64,000 bases of DNA from Cellulomonas_A sp047229345 (GTDB taxonomy: Bacteria; Actinomycetota; Actinomycetes; Actinomycetales; Cellulomonadaceae): contig NZ_JBFTER010000007.1 of assembly GCF_047229345.1 (NCBI RefSeq), positions 1 through 64,000 of the forward strand, in the 5' to 3' direction. Shown here in pieces: positions 33,302-42,309 of the stretch; the first letter of the stretch is position 1; every line of letters starts with the position of its first letter. Made by a program: the position numbers and the translations under genes. The notes under the pieces were generated by a model. The model saw nothing but the letters and a program-made list of their open reading frames with translations. It was not told where the DNA came from and searched no databases.

Positions 33302-34402
33302 CTACGTCGTGCCCTCCGCGTGCTCGAGCGGCCGGTCCAGGATCGCCGCGAGCCGCGCGACCTCGGCGCCGAGGTCGTCGCCCCCGACGGAGCCGCGGTC
33401 CACCGACGTCTCGACCGTGCCGCCGCGCACCGCCCAGGTGCCGACGACGACGCCGCCGCGCACGACGAGGTCGGCGCCGCGGCTGACGCTGGCGCGCAGG
33501 TCCGCCGGCACGACGTGCACGTCCGCGGTGCCGGGGCCGAGCACCCACTGGTCGTACCGCGGCAGGAGCCGCACCGCGTCCGTCGGCCGGGCGGCGGCGA
33601 GCCCGTCGAGGTCGTCCCGCACGATCCACCGCGGCTCGCCCCCGACGTCGACGCTCACGAGGCTGTCGCAGCCCTCGACCCACCGCCGGACGTGCGTCCG
33701 GCGCACGCCCAGGCCCTCGACGAGCCAGTGCGCGAGGTTCTGCTCGGACGCGGGGCCGTACGCGCGCACGTACTGCGCGACGGCGCGCGGCCCGGCCTCC
33801 TCGACGTCGGGCAGCCCCGGCCACCCGGGCACGGCGTCGAGGCGCTGCAGCGTCATCGCGCCGTCCCGCGACGGGCCGAGGCTCAGGTCGCCCTGCCACG
33901 CGAACGGCTTGAGGAAGGTCGCCGCCGGGTCGGTGACCGCCGCGCCGAGGTGCGCGAACCGCGCCTGCGCCGTGACGGCAGCGGCGAGCCCGGCGCGCGT
34001 CAGCGGCCCGTCCGTCAGCGCCTCGCGCACCGCGGCGCGCAGGTCCGGCCAGTCGTCCGGGGTGAGCCGGTAGGAGCTCTGCCAGCCGGGACGCTCCCAC
34101 ATCCGGCTCGCGGCCCGCAGCGCGAGCGCGTCGGCGGCGTGCCCGGGTGTCATCAGGTGCACGGCGCCCCGGTGGGCGAACGTCCGCACGAGCCGGCCCT
34201 CGTCGAGCGCGCGGGCGAGGTCACCCGGGGCGGACGACCGGCGGCGCGTGCGGGTGCCGAGCTCGGCCCAGGCCGGGTCGAGCTGTGCGGCGACGGCACC
34301 CAGGGTCGCGACGACGTCGGCGGCCGAGGTGGAGCCGACGGGCTCGAGGAGCTGACGCTGCAGGCGCCACGCGAGGGCGGCCGGCCACGAGAGGGAGAGC
34401 AC
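33302..34402 (-). CDS. Winged-helix DNA-binding domain protein (HTH_42 / YcaQ-like)
   Basis: 366 residues from GTG 34402. It reads WPAALAWRLQRQLLEP at the start and RTFAHRGAVHLMTPGHA near residue 75, the conserved RG-H-hydrophobic signature of the HTH_42 family. Actinobacterial members resemble DNA glycosylases of the AlkX/YcaQ group that remove bulky or cross-linked bases. The family has three stacked winged helices. Whether this one is a glycosylase is not shown. It is convergent with idi, and tRNA-Arg lies upstream on the same strand. Confidence 0.85.
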   Translation of the reverse strand: MLSLSWPAALAWRLQRQLLEPVGSTSAADVVATLGAVAAQLDPAWAELGTRTRRRSSAPGDLARALDEGRLVRTFAHRGAVHLMTPGHAADALALRAASRMWERPGWQSSYRLTPDDWPDLRAAVREALTDGPLTRAGLAAAVTAQARFAHLGAAVTDPAATFLKPFAWQGDLSLGPSRDGAMTLQRLDAVPGWPGLPDVEEAGPRAVAQYVRAYGPASEQNLAHWLVEGLGVRRTHVRRWVEGCDSLVSVDVGGEPRWIVRDDLDGLAAARPTDAVRLLPRYDQWVLGPGTADVHVVPADLRASVSRGADLVVRGGVVVGTWAVRGGTVETSVDRGSVGGDDLGAEVARLAAILDRPLEHAEGTT

Positions 34403-34473
34403 GGGCCGACGCTACTGCCGGGCCACCCCGGCGGGGGAGAGCCGGCCGTGACGTGCCGGGTGATGAGGAGGGG

Positions 34474-34546
34474 TGCCCGCGAAAGGACTCGAACCTTCGA
34501 CCTTCTGCTCCGGAGGCAGACGCTCTATCCACTGAGCTACGCGGGC
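34474..34546 (-). tRNA. tRNA-Arg (anticodon CCG)
   Basis: On the minus strand the acceptor GCCCGCG (from 34546) pairs with CGCGGGC. The D-arm is GCTC...GAGC, the anticodon stem TCTGC/GCAGA encloses the loop CTCCGGA (anticodon CCG, reading CGG), and the T-loop is TTCGAGT. The discriminator is A at 34474 and no CCA is encoded. CGG is a frequent Arg codon in this GC-rich genome. It lies about 1 kb from argS. Confidence 0.95.
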
Positions 34547-34677
34547 CTGCGCCGGTCGTGCTGGCGCGGTGCACGACACTACCAGCCCCGACGCCCCGGC
34601 GGTTCGGACGGGCGGTACCCGGAGCCGTCGGGCGGCCCGGCCCGGGTGGCGGGCCGGCGCAGCCGGGTGCCGGTGGG

Positions 34678-35331
34678 TCAGCCGCGCCCGACGAGCGCCG
34701 ACAGGTACGTCTCGACCTCGGTCATCGCGGTCTCCTCGTCGCCGGCCACGATCGCCGCGACGAGGTCGTCGTGCCCCGCGTCGCCGAGCGCGGGGCGCTC
34801 GAAGTTGAACCGGATGTTCTCGCTGATCGCGTCGATCAGGCTCTCGTACAGCGAGAGCAGCACCGGGTTCCGGCCCGCGCGCGCGATCGCGAGGTGCAGC
34901 GCGAGGTCGGTGCTCACCATCTCGTCGAGGTCGCCGCCCGCGTACGCGACCGCGCGCTGCTCGCGCAGCCGCTCGAGCGTCGTGACGTCCGTGGCGGTGC
35001 GTCGCCGGGCCGCGAGCCGCGCGGCCTCGACCTCGAGGCTGCGCCGGACCTCGACGACGTCGCGCTGGCGGGCGTCGGCGATCTGGCGGCCCATCGTCAC
35101 CGCGAGCTCGGACGTCGAGAGGACGTAGGTGCCCGAGCCCTGCCGCCGCGCGAGCAGCCCGGCGTGCACGAGCGACTGCACGGCCTCGCGCACCGTGTTG
35201 CGCCCGACCCCGAGGAGCTCGGCGAGCGCCGGCTCGGGCGGGATGCGCGTGCCGACGGCCCACTGGCCGGAGGTGATGCGCTGGCGCAGCGTGTCGACGG
35301 CGTTGTCGATCAGCCCGGTGCGGCGTGTCAT
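34678..35331 (-). CDS. FadR-type GntR regulator (FCD domain)
   Basis: 217 residues from ATG 35331; an upstream in-frame start is unlikely because it would cover the promoter region. The N-terminal winged helix has LRQRITSGQWAVGTRIPPEP and LGVGRNTVREAVQSLVHAG, the GntR signature. The rest is an all-helical FCD ligand domain with the metal/ligand His pattern (STDLALHLAIARAGRN; late GDAGHDDLVAAIVAGDEE). Members sense small carboxylates, sugars acids or amino acids. It is divergent from argS with a palindrome between them. Confidence 0.9.
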   Translation of the reverse strand: MTRRTGLIDNAVDTLRQRITSGQWAVGTRIPPEPALAELLGVGRNTVREAVQSLVHAGLLARRQGSGTYVLSTSELAVTMGRQIADARQRDVVEVRRSLEVEAARLAARRRTATDVTTLERLREQRAVAYAGGDLDEMVSTDLALHLAIARAGRNPVLLSLYESLIDAISENIRFNFERPALGDAGHDDLVAAIVAGDEETAMTEVETYLSALVGRG

Positions 35332-35400
35332 CCCGTCCCTCTTCGCGTCCGTGACGACCTGCCGCGGTGCGGGCCGCAGGTCGAGTGCCGGTGCAGTCAA

Positions 35401-35414
35401 CACCGTGCACGGTG
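35401..35414. promoter_or_regulatory. Perfect 14-base palindrome, candidate GntR operator
   Basis: CACCGTGCACGGTG, 69 bases upstream of the GntR start in the 257-base gap before argS. Autoregulation is plausible. Confidence 0.4.
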
Positions 35415-35588
35415 GTGACCGCCAGGGACCGGGGACCCCCGGATCCGGACGAGCGTCCGGTACGTGCGCGAGGCGGGGTGCGCGGGTGGCCGCGACGGCC
35501 TCCCGGCGGCTCGGGAACGGGCGTCGGGGAGCGCCCGACCGGCGGAATCCTGTCGGGGTGCCCGGCCCGCGCTCGGTACCCTGGGCCG

Positions 35589-37268
35589 GTGACCCCCGCT
35601 GAGCTCTCCCAGGCCCTCCGTGCTGCCCTCGTGGCCGCGGTCGACGACGGCACGTTCGCCCTCGACGCCGCGCTCGTCCCCGCCGAGGTCCACGTCGAGC
35701 GACCCCGTCAGCGTGAGCACGGCGACTGGGCGACCAACGTCGCGATGCAGCTCGCGAAGAAGGCCGGCACCAACCCGCGGGCCTTCGCCGAGGAGCTCGC
35801 GCGCCGGCTCGCCGAGCACCCCGGCGTCGCGAAGGTCGACGTCGCCGGTCCCGGCTTCCTCAACATCACGCTCGACGCGGCGGCGGCCGGCGAGCTCGCC
35901 CGGTCGATCGTCGAGCAGGGCACGGCGTACGGGCGCAGCGAGACGCTCGCGGGTCAGCGGATCAACCTCGAGTTCGTCTCGGCCAACCCCACGGGCCCGC
36001 TGCACATCGGCGGCGTGCGCTGGGCCGCGGTGGGCGACTCGCTCGCCCGGGTGCTGCAGGCGTCGGGCGCCGACGTCACGCGCGAGTACTACTTCAACGA
36101 CCACGGCGCGCAGATCGACCGGTTCGCGCGCTCGCTCGTCGCCCGGGCCCGCGGCGAGGAGGCCCCCGAGGACGGCTACGGCGGGCAGTACATCACCGAC
36201 ATCGCCGAGGCCGTCGTCGCGGACGCGCTCGCGGCCGGCGAGCCCGACCCCCGCACGCTGCCCGACGCCGAGGCGGTCGAGGCGTTCCGCTCGCGCGGCG
36301 TCGAGCGCATGTTCGGTGAGATCAAGGCCAAGCTGCACGACTTCCGCGTCGACTTCGACGTGTACTTCCACGAGGACTCGCTGCACGAGTCGCAGGCCGT
36401 CGAGCGCGCGATCGCCCGCCTGCGCGAGCTCGGGCACATCTTCGAGACCGACGGCGCGACGTGGCTGCGGACCACGGAGTTCGGTGACGACAAGGACCGC
36501 GTCATCGTCAAGTCCGACGGCGAGGCCGCGTACATCGCGGGCGACCTGGCGTACTACCTCGACAAGCGCGAGCGGGGCTTCGACCGCGCGATCATCATGC
36601 TCGGCGCGGACCACCACGGGTACATCGGCCGGATGATGGCGATGTGCGCGGCCTTCGGGGACACCCCGGGCGTCAACCTCGAGATCCTCATCGGGCAGAT
36701 GGTCAACCTGCTCAAGGACGGCGAGCCGGTCCGGATGTCCAAGCGCGCGGGCACGATCATCTCGCTCGACGACCTCGTCGACGCGGTCGGGATCGACGCG
36801 GCCCGGTACGCCCTCGCGCGCTCGGCGGCGAACTCGCAGCTCGACATCGACCTGGACCTGCTCGCGAGCGCGACCAACGAGAACCCCGTGCACTACGTGC
36901 AGTACGCGCACGCCCGCACCGTGGGCGTCGGGCGCAACGCGGCGGACTCCGGCGTGGACCGTGCCGCCGGGTTCGACCCGTCGCTCCTCGACCACGAGGC
37001 CGACGCGGTCCTGCTCGGCCTGCTCGCGCAGCTGCCGCGCGTCGTGACCCAGGCCGCGGAGCTCCGCGAGCCGCACCGCGTCGCCCGGTACCTCGAGGAG
37101 GTCGCCGGCGCCTACCAGAAGTGGTACGAGCTGCGCCGCGTCACGCCGCTGGGCGACGAGGAGGTCACGGACGTGCACCGCACGCGGCTGTGGCTCAACG
37201 ACGCGACCCGCCAGGTCCTCGCGAACGGCCTCGAGCTCCTGGGCGTGAGCGCGCCCGAGCGCAAGTGA
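35589..37268 (+). CDS. argS: Arginyl-tRNA synthetase
   Basis: 559 residues from GTG 35589; no recognisable ArgS sequence lies upstream of it. Class I motifs: SANPTGPLHIGGVRWAAVGD (HIGH variant HIGG) and the KMSKS-like VRMSKRAGT. The N-terminal tRNA-recognition domain (HGDWATNVAMQLAKKAGTNP) and the C-terminal anticodon domain (YLEEVAGAYQKWYELRRVTP) are present. It charges tRNA-Arg, one of whose genes is nearby. The stop overlaps lysA by 4 bases, so both are coupled; argS-lysA pairing is typical for this phylum. Confidence 0.96.
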   Translation: MTPAELSQALRAALVAAVDDGTFALDAALVPAEVHVERPRQREHGDWATNVAMQLAKKAGTNPRAFAEELARRLAEHPGVAKVDVAGPGFLNITLDAAAAGELARSIVEQGTAYGRSETLAGQRINLEFVSANPTGPLHIGGVRWAAVGDSLARVLQASGADVTREYYFNDHGAQIDRFARSLVARARGEEAPEDGYGGQYITDIAEAVVADALAAGEPDPRTLPDAEAVEAFRSRGVERMFGEIKAKLHDFRVDFDVYFHEDSLHESQAVERAIARLRELGHIFETDGATWLRTTEFGDDKDRVIVKSDGEAAYIAGDLAYYLDKRERGFDRAIIMLGADHHGYIGRMMAMCAAFGDTPGVNLEILIGQMVNLLKDGEPVRMSKRAGTIISLDDLVDAVGIDAARYALARSAANSQLDIDLDLLASATNENPVHYVQYAHARTVGVGRNAADSGVDRAAGFDPSLLDHEADAVLLGLLAQLPRVVTQAAELREPHRVARYLEEVAGAYQKWYELRRVTPLGDEEVTDVHRTRLWLNDATRQVLANGLELLGVSAPERK

Positions 37269-38620
37269 CCGGCTCGCCCTGGTCGAGCGGCGTCGCCCGC
37301 ACGGCCGACGGCTCCGTCGCGGTCGCCGGCGTCGACGTGCGGGCGCTCGCGGCCGAGCACGGGACCCCGGCGTACGTGCTCGACGAGGCCGACTTCCGTG
37401 CGCGGGCCCGGGCGTACCGGGACGCGTTCGCCGCGGCGTTCGAGCCGCTCGGCACGGGCGTCGACGTGTACTACGCGGGCAAGGCGTTCCTCTCGGTCGC
37501 CGTCGCGCGGTGGGCCCACGAGGAGGGGCTGCGCGTCGACACGTCGACGGGCGGCGAGCTCGCGGTCGCGCTGCGCGCCGGGCTGCCGGGCCCGGAGATC
37601 GGGCTGCACGGCAACAACAAGTCGGACTCCGAGCTCGCGCGTGCGCTCGCCGCGGGGGTCGGCCGGATCATCGTCGACTCGTTCGGCGAGGTCGAGCGGG
37701 TCGCGGCGGCGGCACGCGCGCACGGCGGCGGCCCGGCACCGGTCATGGTGCGCGTCACGACGGGCGTGCACGCCGGCGGCCACGAGTACATCTCGACCGC
37801 GCACGAGGACCAGAAGTTCGGGCTCTCCCTCGTCGCGGGCCCGGACGGTGGCACGAGCCCCGCGATGGCCGCGCTGCGCGCCGTGCTCGAGCTCCCCGAG
37901 CTCCACCTGCTCGGCATCCACTCGCACATCGGCTCCCAGATCCTCGACCCGTCGGGCTTCGAGGTCGCCGCCCGCAAGGTCCTCGCGCTGCGTGCCGAGC
38001 TCGCGCGCGACACCGGCTACCTCGTCCCCGAGGTCGACCTCGGCGGCGGCTACGGCATCGCCTACGTGCCCGGGGAGGTCCCGCTCGACCCGGCCCGCGT
38101 CGCCAAGGACCTCGCGTCGACGGTCGACGCGGTGTGCGCGGAGCTGTCCACGCCGCTGCCGCGCCTGTCGATCGAGCCGGGCCGGGCGATCGTCGGGCCG
38201 ACGACGTGCACGCTCTACACGGTCGGCACGGTCAAGCCCGTCGCGCTCGACGACGGCCGCACGCGCCTGTACGTGGCGGTCGACGGCGGCATGAGCGACA
38301 ACATCCGCCCCGCGCTGTACGGCGCCGCGTACCACGCGGAGGTCGTCTCCCGGACGAGCAGCGAGCCCGGCGTGCTCGCGCGCGTCGTCGGCAAGCACTG
38401 CGAGAGCGGCGACATCGTGGTCCACGAGGTGCAGCTGCCTGCCGACGTGCGGACCGGCGACCTGCTCGCGGTCGCCGCGACGGGTGCGTACGGCCGCTCG
38501 ATGGCCTCCAACTACAACCACGTGCCGCGCCCGCCGGTCGTCGCGGTGACGGACGGTGCCACCCGCGTGCTCGTCCGCCGCGAGACCGAGGACGACCTGC
38601 TGGCGCTGGACCAGGGCTGA
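37265..38620 (+). CDS. lysA: Diaminopimelate decarboxylase
   Basis: 451 residues from GTG 37265 (GTGA overlap with argS). It has the PLP Lys in YYAGKAFLS, VDTSTGGELAVALRAG, the HSHIGSQI loop, GGGYGIAY phosphate-binding glycines, and the substrate motif HCESGD. It decarboxylates meso-diaminopimelate to lysine and works as a fold-type III dimer. It belongs to the aspartate-family run with hom, thrC and thrB. A hairpin begins directly after its stop. Confidence 0.96.
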   Translation: MTGSPWSSGVARTADGSVAVAGVDVRALAAEHGTPAYVLDEADFRARARAYRDAFAAAFEPLGTGVDVYYAGKAFLSVAVARWAHEEGLRVDTSTGGELAVALRAGLPGPEIGLHGNNKSDSELARALAAGVGRIIVDSFGEVERVAAAARAHGGGPAPVMVRVTTGVHAGGHEYISTAHEDQKFGLSLVAGPDGGTSPAMAALRAVLELPELHLLGIHSHIGSQILDPSGFEVAARKVLALRAELARDTGYLVPEVDLGGGYGIAYVPGEVPLDPARVAKDLASTVDAVCAELSTPLPRLSIEPGRAIVGPTTCTLYTVGTVKPVALDDGRTRLYVAVDGGMSDNIRPALYGAAYHAEVVSRTSSEPGVLARVVGKHCESGDIVVHEVQLPADVRTGDLLAVAATGAYGRSMASNYNHVPRPPVVAVTDGATRVLVRRETEDDLLALDQG

Positions 38621-38639
38621 GGGCCTGGCGGCCAGGCCC
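38621..38639 (+). terminator. Hairpin between lysA and hom
   Basis: GGGCCTGG-CGG-CCAGGCCC, a perfect 8-bp stem beginning at the base after the lysA stop. TATCCT at 38641 directly after it could be a -10 element for hom. It may end argS-lysA transcription or act as a leader element. Confidence 0.5.
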
Positions 38640-38780
38640 CTATCCTGTGACGCGGCCCGACGGACCCGCGGCGCGCGCGTGCCGAGCAGCACGCACCGCC
38701 CCGGGCGGACGGGCGGACGAGACCGACGCACCACCCAGGAACGACCGAGCGGGCGCAGCCCCGAGGCGGAGGCCGACGCA

Positions 38781-40136
38781 GTGACAGCAGCCGACGGGCA
38801 GGCAGGCGCCCCGACCGACGAGCGCACCGGCGAGCCCCGCGCGACGCCGCTGCGCGTGGCCGTGCTCGGGTGCGGCGTCGTGGGCACCGAGGTCGTGCGC
38901 CTCCTGACGACCCAGGCCGACGACCTCGCCGCCCGCACCGGGGCCCGGCTCGAGGTCGTCGGGATCGCCGTCCGCGACACCGCGACCCCGCGCGACGCGG
39001 TCGTCGACCCGGCGCTGCTCACGACCGACGCCGAGGAGCTCGTCACGCGCGCCGACGTCGTGATCGAGGTCGTCGGCGGCATCGAGCCCGCGCGCTCGCT
39101 CCTGCTGCGCGCGATCGAGCACGGCGCGTCGGTGGTCACGGCCAACAAGGCGCTGCTGGCGCAGGACGGCCCGACGCTGTACGCCGCCGCGGACGCCGCG
39201 GGCGTCGACGTGTACTTCGAGGCCGCCGTCGCGGGCGCGATCCCGATCGTGCGCCCGGTGCGCGAGTCGCTCGCGGGCGACCGGGTGCGCCGCGTGCTCG
39301 GCATCGTCAACGGGACCACCAACTACGTGCTCGACCGCATGACGACCGAGGGGCTCGACCTCGACCAGGCCGTCAAGGAGGCGCAGGCGCTCGGGTACGC
39401 GGAGGCCGACCCGACCGCCGACGTCGAGGGCTTCGACGCCGCCGCGAAGGCCGCGATCCTCGCCTCGCTCGCGTTCCACACCCGCGTGTCCATCGACGAC
39501 GTGGACCGCGAGGGCATCACCGCGATCACCGCGGACGACGTCGCGTGGGCCGAGCGCACCGGCTACGTCATCAAGCTGCTCGCGATCGCGGAGCGCCGCG
39601 ACGAGGGCGTCCAGGTGCGCGTGCACCCCGCGCTCGTCCCGGTCGCGCACCCGCTCGCGGGGGTCCGCGGGGCGTTCAACGCGGTGTTCGTCGAGGCCGA
39701 GGCCGCGGGCGAGCTCATGTTCTACGGCCGCGGCGCGGGTGGCGCCCCCACGGCGTCCGCGGTGCTCGGCGACGTGGTCTCGGCCGCGCGCCACCGGGTG
39801 CTCGGCGGCAAGGGCCCGGTCGAGTCGTCGTACGCCGGACTGCCCGTGCTGCCCGCGTCGTCGGCGCGCACGCGCTACCAGGTCCGCCTCGACGTGCAGG
39901 ACCGCCCGGGCGTGCTCGCGCAGGTCGCCGCGCTGCTCGCCGACCACGGCGTCTCGATCGAGGCGGTCCGCCAGGCGCCCGCGCCGCTGGGGCCCGACGG
40001 CGGCGACGGTCTCGCGCGCCTGATCATCACGACGCACGAGGCGTCCGAGGAGTCGCTCGCGGCCACCGTCGCCGCGATCACCGAGCACGAGGCGGTCCGC
40101 CGGGTGCTGTCCGTGCTGCGAGTCGAGGGAGTCTGA
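38781..40136 (+). CDS. hom: Homoserine dehydrogenase with ACT domain
   Basis: 451 residues from GTG 38781. NAD(P)-binding LRVAVLGCGVVGTEVVRLL begins near residue 25; substrate-side motifs are VTANKALLAQ, GIVNGTTNYVLDRM and the catalytic region ALGYAEADPTADVEGFDAAA. The last ~90 residues are an ACT domain (RYQVRLDVQDRPGVLAQVAA) for threonine feedback. It reduces aspartate semialdehyde to homoserine. It overlaps thrC by one base (TGATG), and has its own leader of ~140 bases after the lysA hairpin. Confidence 0.96.
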   Translation: MTAADGQAGAPTDERTGEPRATPLRVAVLGCGVVGTEVVRLLTTQADDLAARTGARLEVVGIAVRDTATPRDAVVDPALLTTDAEELVTRADVVIEVVGGIEPARSLLLRAIEHGASVVTANKALLAQDGPTLYAAADAAGVDVYFEAAVAGAIPIVRPVRESLAGDRVRRVLGIVNGTTNYVLDRMTTEGLDLDQAVKEAQALGYAEADPTADVEGFDAAAKAAILASLAFHTRVSIDDVDREGITAITADDVAWAERTGYVIKLLAIAERRDEGVQVRVHPALVPVAHPLAGVRGAFNAVFVEAEAAGELMFYGRGAGGAPTASAVLGDVVSAARHRVLGGKGPVESSYAGLPVLPASSARTRYQVRLDVQDRPGVLAQVAALLADHGVSIEAVRQAPAPLGPDGGDGLARLIITTHEASEESLAATVAAITEHEAVRRVLSVLRVEGV

Positions 40137-41227
40137 TGGCCCACCAGTGGCGAGGCATCATCGCCGAGTACGCGGACCGGCTGCCCGAGCACGTGCAGCG
40201 CAAGGTCGTCACGCTCGGGGAGGGCGGCACGCCGCTCGTCCCCGCGCCGGCGCTCTCCGAGCTCACGGGCGCCGAGGTGCTCCTCAAGGTCGAGGGCATG
40301 AACCCGACCGGCTCCTTCAAGGACCGCGGCATGACCACGGCGATCTCGTCGGCGGCCGGGCGCGGCGCCAAGGCGGTCGTGTGCGCGTCGACCGGCAACA
40401 CGTCGGCGTCGGCCGCGGCCTACGCCACGGCGGCCGGGATGCTGTGCGCGGTGCTCGTGCCGGACGGCAAGATCGCGATGGGCAAGCTCAGCCAGGCCAT
40501 CGCGCACGGCGCGCGCCTGCTCCAGGTCGACGGCAACTTCGACGACTGCCTCGTCGCGGCCCGCAAGCTCGCCGAGGTGTACCCGGTCGAGCTCGTCAAC
40601 TCGGTCAACCCCGACCGCATCGAGGGTCAGAAGACCGGCTCGTTCGAGGTCGTCGACGCGCTCGGCGACGCGCCCGACATCCACGCGCTGCCCGTCGGCA
40701 ACGCGGGGAACATCACGGCGTACTGGCGCGGCTACCGCGAGTACGCGGGGCTCGACGCGGGCGAGCAGCACGGCGCCGTCGCGACGCGCACCCCGGCGAT
40801 GTGGGGCTTCCAGGCCGCCGGCGCGGCGCCCATCGTCTCGGGCCACCCCGTCGACCAGCCCGAGACCATCGCGACCGCGATCCGCATCGGCAACCCGGCG
40901 TCGTGGCAGCAGGCGGAGGAGGCGCGCGACACCTCGGGCGGCCTGATCGAGGCCGTCACCGACGAGCAGATCCTCGCCGCGCACCGCATCCTGTCGAGCC
41001 AGGTCGGCGTGTTCGTCGAGCCCGCCTCGGCCGCGGGCGTCGCGGGCATCCTCATGCTGGCGGAGCAGGGCCGGGTCCCGGCGGGCGCGCGCATCGTCGT
41101 GACGGTCACGGGCCACGGCCTCAAGGACCCGCAGTGGGCGCTCAAGACGGCCGACGGCTCGGAGATCGTGCCCGTGCGCGTCAGCGCGGACGTCGTGTCG
41201 ATCGCCGACGCGCTCGAGCTCTCCTGA
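40136..41227 (+). CDS. thrC: Threonine synthase
   Basis: 363 residues from ATG 40136. The short (bacterial-type) form: LGEGGTPLVPAPALS, the PLP Lys in NPTGSFKDRGMT, CASTGNTSASAAAYA, and the phosphate-binding glycine run PVGNAGNITAYW. It converts O-phosphohomoserine to threonine. It is coupled to hom and followed 11 bases later by thrB, so the threonine branch is one transcript. Confidence 0.96.
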   Translation: MAHQWRGIIAEYADRLPEHVQRKVVTLGEGGTPLVPAPALSELTGAEVLLKVEGMNPTGSFKDRGMTTAISSAAGRGAKAVVCASTGNTSASAAAYATAAGMLCAVLVPDGKIAMGKLSQAIAHGARLLQVDGNFDDCLVAARKLAEVYPVELVNSVNPDRIEGQKTGSFEVVDALGDAPDIHALPVGNAGNITAYWRGYREYAGLDAGEQHGAVATRTPAMWGFQAAGAAPIVSGHPVDQPETIATAIRIGNPASWQQAEEARDTSGGLIEAVTDEQILAAHRILSSQVGVFVEPASAAGVAGILMLAEQGRVPAGARIVVTVTGHGLKDPQWALKTADGSEIVPVRVSADVVSIADALELS

Positions 41228-41238
41228 GCCGCGCGACC

Positions 41239-42309
41239 ATGCGCCTCGGTCACCACCACGTCCGCGCGCGCGTCCCGGCGACGAGCGCGAACCTCGGCCC
41301 CGGCTTCGACGCGCTCGGGCTCGCGCTCGGCCTGCAGGACGACCTCGAGGTGCGCGCGCTGGGCTCGTCGGGCGTCGTGGTCGACGTGACGGGGGAGGGC
41401 GCCGACTCGGTGCCGCGCGGCGAGGACCACCTCGTGGTGCGCGCGCTGCGGCTCGCGCTCGACCACGTCGGTGCCTCGCAGACCGGCCTGCACCTGACGT
41501 GCACCAACCGCATCCCGCACGGGCGGGGGCTCGGCTCGTCGGCGGCCGCCGCGGTCGGCGGGCTCCTGCTCGCGCGTGCGCTGCTCGCGGACCCCGAGGC
41601 GCTCGACGACGACACCGTGCTCGGCCTCGCGACCGAGCTCGAGGGCCACCCGGACAACGCCGCGCCGGCGCTGCTCGGCGGTGCGACGATCGCGTGGCTC
41701 GAGAGCGCGGACGAGCGGGCGCCGGGCGGGCACGCGGGCCGCGGCGCGGGTGCCGGGGTCGTCCGACCGGACGGCACCGACGGTCGCGACGCACGGACCG
41801 CGACGTCGTCCTCGCCGGCGGCCCGTCCGGACCGTCCCCGCGCGGTCCGCCTCGACCTCCACCCGGACGTCGCCCCGCTCGTCGTCGTCCCGGCGACCGA
41901 GCTGTCGACGCGCCGCGCCCGCGGCGTGCTGCCGGCGAGCGTCCCGCACACCGACGCCGCCCAGCAGGCCGGGCGTGCGGCGCTGCTCGTCGAGGCGCTC
42001 GCGCGCCGCCCCGACCTCCTGCTGCCCGCGACCCGCGACTGGCTGCACCAGCCCTACCGTCGCGACGTCATGCCGGACAGCCTCGCGCTCGTCGACGCGC
42101 TGCGGGCGCACGGCGTCGCGGCGGTCGTCTCCGGCGCCGGGCCGACGGTGCTCGCGCTCGCACGCGTGCGGCGGGACGCCGCGGGGACGGCTGTCGGCAC
42201 CGACGCGGACGCCGTGGTCGACGACGCGTTCGGGGGCGTCATGGGTGGCTGGACCGTGCTGCGCCCGGACGTCGACCTCGCCGGCGGGAGCGCCTGGCCC
42301 GTCGGCTGA
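41239..42309 (+). CDS. thrB: Homoserine kinase with an unusual internal insert
   Basis: 356 residues from ATG 41239, against a usual ~300-315. GHMP motifs: VRARVPATSANLGPGFDALG, the ATP loop IPHGRGLGSSAAAAV, and the C-terminal GAGPTVLALA. It phosphorylates homoserine for ThrC. Between IAWLES (about residue 155) and AVRLDLHPDV there is a ~45-residue low-complexity Gly/Arg/Asp/Ser segment that ordinary ThrB proteins lack. It falls in a surface position and probably does not harm catalysis. Last gene of the hom-thrC-thrB run. Confidence 0.93.
   Translation: MRLGHHHVRARVPATSANLGPGFDALGLALGLQDDLEVRALGSSGVVVDVTGEGADSVPRGEDHLVVRALRLALDHVGASQTGLHLTCTNRIPHGRGLGSSAAAAVGGLLLARALLADPEALDDDTVLGLATELEGHPDNAAPALLGGATIAWLESADERAPGGHAGRGAGAGVVRPDGTDGRDARTATSSSPAARPDRPRAVRLDLHPDVAPLVVVPATELSTRRARGVLPASVPHTDAAQQAGRAALLVEALARRPDLLLPATRDWLHQPYRRDVMPDSLALVDALRAHGVAAVVSGAGPTVLALARVRRDAAGTAVGTDADAVVDDAFGGVMGGWTVLRPDVDLAGGSAWPVG

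Noticed and set aside
32334..34100. Open frame of 588 codons spanning idi and the winged-helix gene on the minus strand
   Set aside because: The part over idi is antisense and the rest is a shifted reading of the winged-helix gene; no motif supports it.
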